DNA of 63,814 nt, from assembly GCA_030536575.1 (NCBI GenBank), contig JAUNPS010000017.1:1-63814 (forward strand), in the 5' to 3' direction. The DNA comes from Eubacteriales bacterium. Lineage in GTDB: Bacteria > Bacillota > Clostridia > Lachnospirales > Lachnospiraceae. The notes under the pieces were generated by a model. That model saw only the letters and a program-made list of their open reading frames with translations, was not told where the DNA came from and made no database searches. The first letter of the stretch is position 1, and the number at the start of each line of letters is the position of its first letter. The position numbers were made by a program, and so were the translations under genes. Below are positions 60,056 to 63,814 of the stretch, piece by piece.

Positions 60056-60094
60056 CCTGTATCTCTGGGGTTATCCGATTTACAGAGATACGGG
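60056..60094 (+). other. Intergenic hairpin between ACP and SDR genes
   Basis: CCTGTATCTCTG pairs with CAGAGATACGGG (60056-60067 with 60083-60094, one wobble) around a 15-nt loop. No U-tract; probably a stabiliser or processing site that separates high ACP expression from the genes downstream. Confidence 0.55.
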
Positions 60095-60122
60095 ATAGCT
60101 GTAAGAGAGGTGAAAACAGATT

Positions 60123-60872
60123 ATGGGATTACTGGAGAATAAAATATGTCTGATCACTGGGGCAGGCCGTGGAATCGGCAGAGCAATGGCAGAATTATTT
60201 GCAGAAAATGGAGCAATTGTATATGCAAATGATACGCGCGAAGGGTGTATGGATGAGTGGATCGAAGAGTGGCAAGTTAAGATACCTGGAAAGATACATG
60301 CGATTTATTTCGACATTACGGATGAAGAACAAGTGAAACATGCAGTTATGGCTATTCGAAAGGAATATAAGAGAATCGATGTACTTGTGAACAATGCCGG
60401 AGTTGAATTTAATGAATTGATTGGAATGATCAGCCGAAAGAACATGGAATTCATGTTAAATGTTAACGTGATTGGAGTAGTCAATATGATCCAGATTGTT
60501 AGTCGTGTGATGCAAAAACAACCGGAAGGCGGAAGTATTATTAACATTACATCTATGACTGCACTTCGCGGCAATCGGGGACAATTGGTATATTCTGCAA
60601 CAAAAGGGGCTGTTATTTCAATTACGAAATCAGCGGCAAAAGAGTTGGCCGAAAAGAAGATCCGTGTTAATGCAATTGCACCAGGGCTGACCTTAACGCC
60701 AATGATGGCACAGGCAGATCCGGAAAAATTGCAGGAAAGAATCCATAATGTTTGTATGGGGCGTCTGGCTGAACCAATGGATATTGCAAAGGGATGTCTT
60801 TTCTTGGCTTCTGATCTGGCTGGATATGTTTCCGGACAGGTCTTGCCGGTAGATGGTTGTACAATTATGTGA
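60123..60872 (+). CDS. SDR oxidoreductase, FabG-like (second)
   Basis: A 249-residue SDR: TGAGRGIGRAMA, NNAGVEF, catalytic S in NITSMTALRG and YSATKGA, PGLTLTP, GQVLPVDGCTIM. Closer to canonical FabG than the first SDR. It is either the real ketoreductase of the module or a sugar/alcohol dehydrogenase. GAGAGGTG precedes the ATG. Confidence 0.88.
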   Translation: MGLLENKICLITGAGRGIGRAMAELFAENGAIVYANDTREGCMDEWIEEWQVKIPGKIHAIYFDITDEEQVKHAVMAIRKEYKRIDVLVNNAGVEFNELIGMISRKNMEFMLNVNVIGVVNMIQIVSRVMQKQPEGGSIINITSMTALRGNRGQLVYSATKGAVISITKSAAKELAEKKIRVNAIAPGLTLTPMMAQADPEKLQERIHNVCMGRLAEPMDIAKGCLFLASDLAGYVSGQVLPVDGCTIM

Positions 60873-60888
60873 TCTAAAGGAGAAAGTC

Positions 60889-62289
60889 ATGTTTTTAGAC
60901 ATAGATAAATTTTCCAGAGAGCAGGTAGCCATTATCGATGAGAGTTACCAGAAAGTTACATATGGCGAGCTATGTGATTTTACCGATGAAATGAAGAAGT
61001 TAGAACTTGAAAGGGCGATTGTTTTTAGCCTTTGTGAAAATTCAGCAGGTGCGTTAGCAGGCATTATTGCGTTTGAAACTTTAAAGGTGGTGCCTTTGCT
61101 GCTTAGTTCACATATAGAGAAAGAACTGCTATCTGCATTAGAGTCTATTTACACACCTAGTTATTACTGGGTTCCTGAGTCATTCGAAGATAAGCCTGCT
61201 GGTGAAGTGTTGTTTCAAAAATACGGATATTGGCTTATTAGAACAAGGAATAGAGGCTACAAGATTCATGATAAATTGTCACTTCTTATGACTACTTCAG
61301 GTTCCACAGGAAGTCCGAAATTGGTACGTTACAAATATGGAAATCTTGAGGCGAATGCAAAGAACGTGGCAAAAGCTTTTGGATGGACCAATAAAGAACG
61401 TTGCATTGCAGATCTGCCACTGCAGTATACAATGGGACTGAACGTTATCAATAGTCATTTAGTAGTTGGCGCAACGATCCTTTTGATAAAGAGTAATCTG
61501 ATGAGTATGGAGTTTTGGGATTTTATCAAAAAACAACGAGGAACCAATTTCACTGGCGTGCCTTTCAGCTATGAGATTATGATGAAGCTTCGTTTTACCA
61601 GGATGAATCTACCGGATTTGTATACACTTGCTGAAGGCGGGGGTAAGCTGACAGATGAGCTATATGTAAAATTATGTGCTTATGCGAAAGAAAAAGGGAA
61701 ACGTTTTTGTCCAACTTTTGGGACAACCGAGACAAGTGCACGGATGGCATTTTGCCCGCCAGATATGGCGGCAGAAAAAATTGGAAGCATTGGAAAAGCA
61801 ATACCGGGAGGCGAGCTGTTTCTGCTGGACGATGAAGGAAATGAGATTTCGGATATCGTTGCACAGGGGGAACTAGGATACCGTGGCCCGAATGTGACGA
61901 TGGGGTATGGAATTTGCCGCGAAGATTTGGAGAAAGGTGATGAATGGCAGGGAGAGTATCATACCGGTGACATTGCAAGAAGGGATGAAGACGGTTTTTA
62001 TTATATCGTTGGAAGGAAAAAGCGTTTTTTGAAATTGTTTGGTCTTCGTGTAAGCCTGGATCAATGTGAAAGGTTACTTAAAACAGATTTTGATGGGGAA
62101 TTTGCATGTGTTGGAACCGACAAAAAGATGACTATTTATACAACGAATCAGGAAGCTGCCAGTAAAACACCAAAATATCTGTCGGAAAAGTTAAACATGA
62201 ACATTTTGGCATTTCAGGCACGCTATATAGCGAATATACCGAAAAACGATACCGGAAAAACGGTATATGCAAAATTGCCAATAGAGTAA
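60889..62289 (+). CDS. AMP-forming acyl/aminoacyl ligase (ANL superfamily)
   Basis: A 466-residue adenylating enzyme: P-loop MTTSGSTGSPKLVRY, FGTTETSARM, GEYHTGDIARRDEDGFYYIVGRKKRF hinge and the C-terminal catalytic Lys in NDTGKTVYAKL. It activates a carboxylic acid and passes it to a carrier, here perhaps one of the two ACPs, as DltA does with Dcp. ATG 60889 follows AAAGGAGAAAG; a frame from 60853 overlaps the SDR gene. Confidence 0.88.
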   Translation: MFLDIDKFSREQVAIIDESYQKVTYGELCDFTDEMKKLELERAIVFSLCENSAGALAGIIAFETLKVVPLLLSSHIEKELLSALESIYTPSYYWVPESFEDKPAGEVLFQKYGYWLIRTRNRGYKIHDKLSLLMTTSGSTGSPKLVRYKYGNLEANAKNVAKAFGWTNKERCIADLPLQYTMGLNVINSHLVVGATILLIKSNLMSMEFWDFIKKQRGTNFTGVPFSYEIMMKLRFTRMNLPDLYTLAEGGGKLTDELYVKLCAYAKEKGKRFCPTFGTTETSARMAFCPPDMAAEKIGSIGKAIPGGELFLLDDEGNEISDIVAQGELGYRGPNVTMGYGICREDLEKGDEWQGEYHTGDIARRDEDGFYYIVGRKKRFLKLFGLRVSLDQCERLLKTDFDGEFACVGTDKKMTIYTTNQEAASKTPKYLSEKLNMNILAFQARYIANIPKNDTGKTVYAKLPIE

Positions 62290-62303
62290 TGATAGGGGTA
62301 AGA

Positions 62304-63620
62304 ATGATCAAGCGAAATTCTGTGAAGCTGCGAATAAAAATGGATAGAAATTCAATCGGAGATTTATTCTTTGTGTTGTTATTATCACAGGATTTTTTGA
62401 GAATATTGTTGGGAAGATGCTTGGGATTTTTCAGGCTCTCCCGATATTCTCACGTGATAACAAGCATTGTGATTTTCATTCCGTTTCTATGGTGTCACGT
62501 TAATATAAAAACCAAAAGGATGAAAATAAGCAAAAGAGTTGCGAAAGCTTGTTTATTTATTCTCTGTATTATTTGTTTTTTTGTGGTTTCCTATATATGC
62601 CATCCTTCTTATGCCGAATGGTATTTAAGAGATACTTATGGTGTGTGGGATGCTGTTTTTAGTCCTGCTTCAGGCAGCATTTACACAATTTTAGCGTTTA
62701 CGGTAGTTCGGAATAAAGAACATATCGTGAAGAATTTTAAATATATTGCCATAATGAAGTTTTTGGCTTGCCTTTATCAGGTTTTTACTGCGTTGTCAAG
62801 AGGATATTGGGAAGCTTATGATTCAAAGGGCGAGATAATTGAAAGTACATACAATGTTGATTTTGGCTATAAGGCAGCATTTGCCGGACTTTTGCTGCTG
62901 CTATATTTTATATTAGAAAAAAAGAAGATATATCGAATTTTTTATTTGACAGGTTCGCTGATATCAACGTTATGGGTTGTTATATATGGTTCCAGAGGTG
63001 CCATTTTTGCATATGGAATTGGCCTTATTTTTTTTCTTGGATACTATATAAGAGCGTTACCAAAAGTAAAACAGCTTTTGATTTGGTGTGTCTCCTTGCT
63101 GGGGCTAATTGGAATCAGTACATTTTATGAAACGGCTGTGTCCGGTATTTATTTTTTACTAAATAAATCGAATATTAATTCAAGAACAATAGCTATGCTG
63201 CTTGACGGTAGTTTTATGAATGAAAATGGCCGGGATAGAATATCGAGTATGACGTTAGAATTGATAAAAAATCAAGGAATATTTGGAAGCGGGGCATTTG
63301 GGGATCGGCCTCTTATTGGTCCTCATTATTATTGGGGATATTGTCACAATATTGCCCTGGAATTTCTTGTGGATTTTGGGGTAATTTTGGGGACAATTTT
63401 ATTAGTTGTATTGGCGGTGAAATGTATTACCTATTATTTGAATTGCGACAGCTGGGAACAGGCAGGTATTTTTATCGCTATTTTTGCAGTAAATATTAAG
63501 TTGTTTTTTTCAGATACTTTTTGGGGATTCAGCTATTTTTGGCTTTTGTTAAGCTGCCTATTTTTTATGGATCCCAAAGTTCAGAACTCCCGTTTTATTC
63601 GGAAACTCGTATATAAGTAG
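62304..63620 (+). CDS. Wzy-like polymerase / O-antigen ligase-type membrane protein
   Basis: A 438-residue protein with about ten to twelve helices and a large loop between about residues 295 and 345 containing NENGRDRISSMTLELIKNQGIFGSG and HNIALEFLVDFG, the H-N pair typical of the Wzy/WaaL family. It should polymerise repeat units outside the membrane. I chose ATG 62304 after AGGGGTAAGA; ATG 62289 overlaps the ligase stop (TAATG) and is a coupled alternative. Confidence 0.8.
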   Translation: MIKRNSVKLRIKMDRNSIGDLFFVLLLSQDFLRILLGRCLGFFRLSRYSHVITSIVIFIPFLWCHVNIKTKRMKISKRVAKACLFILCIICFFVVSYICHPSYAEWYLRDTYGVWDAVFSPASGSIYTILAFTVVRNKEHIVKNFKYIAIMKFLACLYQVFTALSRGYWEAYDSKGEIIESTYNVDFGYKAAFAGLLLLLYFILEKKKIYRIFYLTGSLISTLWVVIYGSRGAIFAYGIGLIFFLGYYIRALPKVKQLLIWCVSLLGLIGISTFYETAVSGIYFLLNKSNINSRTIAMLLDGSFMNENGRDRISSMTLELIKNQGIFGSGAFGDRPLIGPHYYWGYCHNIALEFLVDFGVILGTILLVVLAVKCITYYLNCDSWEQAGIFIAIFAVNIKLFFSDTFWGFSYFWLLLSCLFFMDPKVQNSRFIRKLVYK

Positions 63621-63641
63621 ACAGAGAGGAATGTATAGAAG

Positions 63642-63814
63642 ATGAAGAAATGCATGGTAACTGTTTGCTGTCTGGCGTTTAATCATGCGCGAACGATAAA
63701 AAGGACTTTAAATTCTATTCTTGCACAAAAGACAAATTTTGATTTTGAGATAATCGTTCACGATGATGCTTCTGTTGATGAAACAGCTGAAATTGTAAGA
63801 GAATATGAGAAAAG
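63642..63814 (+). CDS. Glycosyltransferase family 2, N-terminal part (runs off the window)
   Basis: The first 57 codons are visible: KKCMVTVCCLAFNHARTIKRTL, SILAQKTNFDFEIIVHDDASVDETAEIV. The beta1 strand, the FNHxxTI segment and the HDDASxDxT nucleotide-binding aspartates identify a GT-A family 2 enzyme. AGAGAGGAATG precedes the ATG. It continues the polysaccharide operon. Confidence 0.85.
   Translation, partial: MKKCMVTVCCLAFNHARTIKRTLNSILAQKTNFDFEIIVHDDASVDETAEIVREYEK

Overview
The window looks like chromosome of an anaerobic gut clostridium of the Lachnospiraceae type. This rests on gene content, not on a marker gene. Supporting content: two YesM/YesN two-component systems, each driving an ABC sugar importer plus a glycoside hydrolase family 2 enzyme; an AAA-ATPase/PD-(D/E)XK protein; a CD1871A-type CXXC mini-protein; DUF3791/DUF3990 genes; and the gene order rpmE-DUF1385-prmC-prfA. 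Most of the window is of medium-high GC, but from about 53.56 kb to the end it is clearly AT-richer. No rRNA, tRNA, CRISPR array or intact insertion sequence was seen.

Layout. 0-6 kb: structured DNA at the left edge, a DUF975 membrane protein, a 142-bp MITE-like repeat, an AAA-ATPase carrying an in-frame palindromic insert, then a leftward redox operon (TlpA-like thioredoxin, CD1871A mini-protein, polyferredoxin membrane protein). 5.4-15.4 kb: a large structured RNA, a second MITE copy, then kinase-regulator-binding protein-two permeases-beta-glucuronidase-like GH2-Gfo/Idh oxidoreductase. 15.6-18.1 kb: AGCS symporter divergent from a LysR regulator. 18.4-23.6 kb: Rpn-family nuclease, acetyltransferase, YjbR protein and a 1029-residue HD/Hsp90-type ATPase protein. 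23.6-33.1 kb: a second kinase-regulator-ABC-GH2 (beta-galactosidase) set, with a folded leader over the binding-protein start. 33.1-38 kb: TPP riboswitch and thiW-thiM-thiE-[structured RNA]-thiD-thiC. 38-47.3 kb: housekeeping genes (glmM, ABC exporter, hisC, rpmE, prmC, prfA). 47.4-48.7 kb: a toxin-antitoxin-like DUF3791-DUF3990-DUF3791 trio and an XRE regulator. 48.8-63.8 kb: an exopolysaccharide/capsule cluster.

The polysaccharide cluster has two parts. The first (48.8-53.6 kb) has host-like composition and encodes export control and attachment: PHP phosphatase, Wzz-like protein, BY-kinase with a Gly-Tyr tail, and LCP ligase. The second (53.6 kb to the edge) is AT-rich and holds sugar-assembly genes: DegT aminotransferase, initiating phosphoglycosyltransferase, PglD-like acetyltransferase, Wzy-like polymerase and a GT2. 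Embedded in it is a self-contained acyl-ACP module: malonyltransferase, KAS III, two SDRs, two acyl carrier proteins, an AMP-forming ligase and an MBL hydrolase. It has no dehydratase or enoyl reductase. I infer that it makes a short, probably 3-hydroxylated acyl group to decorate the glycan.

The strongest leads for something undescribed are the two diverged copies of a roughly 325-375-nt structured RNA (5446-5769 and 35384-35759), the acyl-ACP module in the glycan cluster, the HD/Hsp90 protein, and the in-frame palindromic insert in the AAA-ATPase. All functional statements are read from the sequence and from remembered family motifs; no database search was run.
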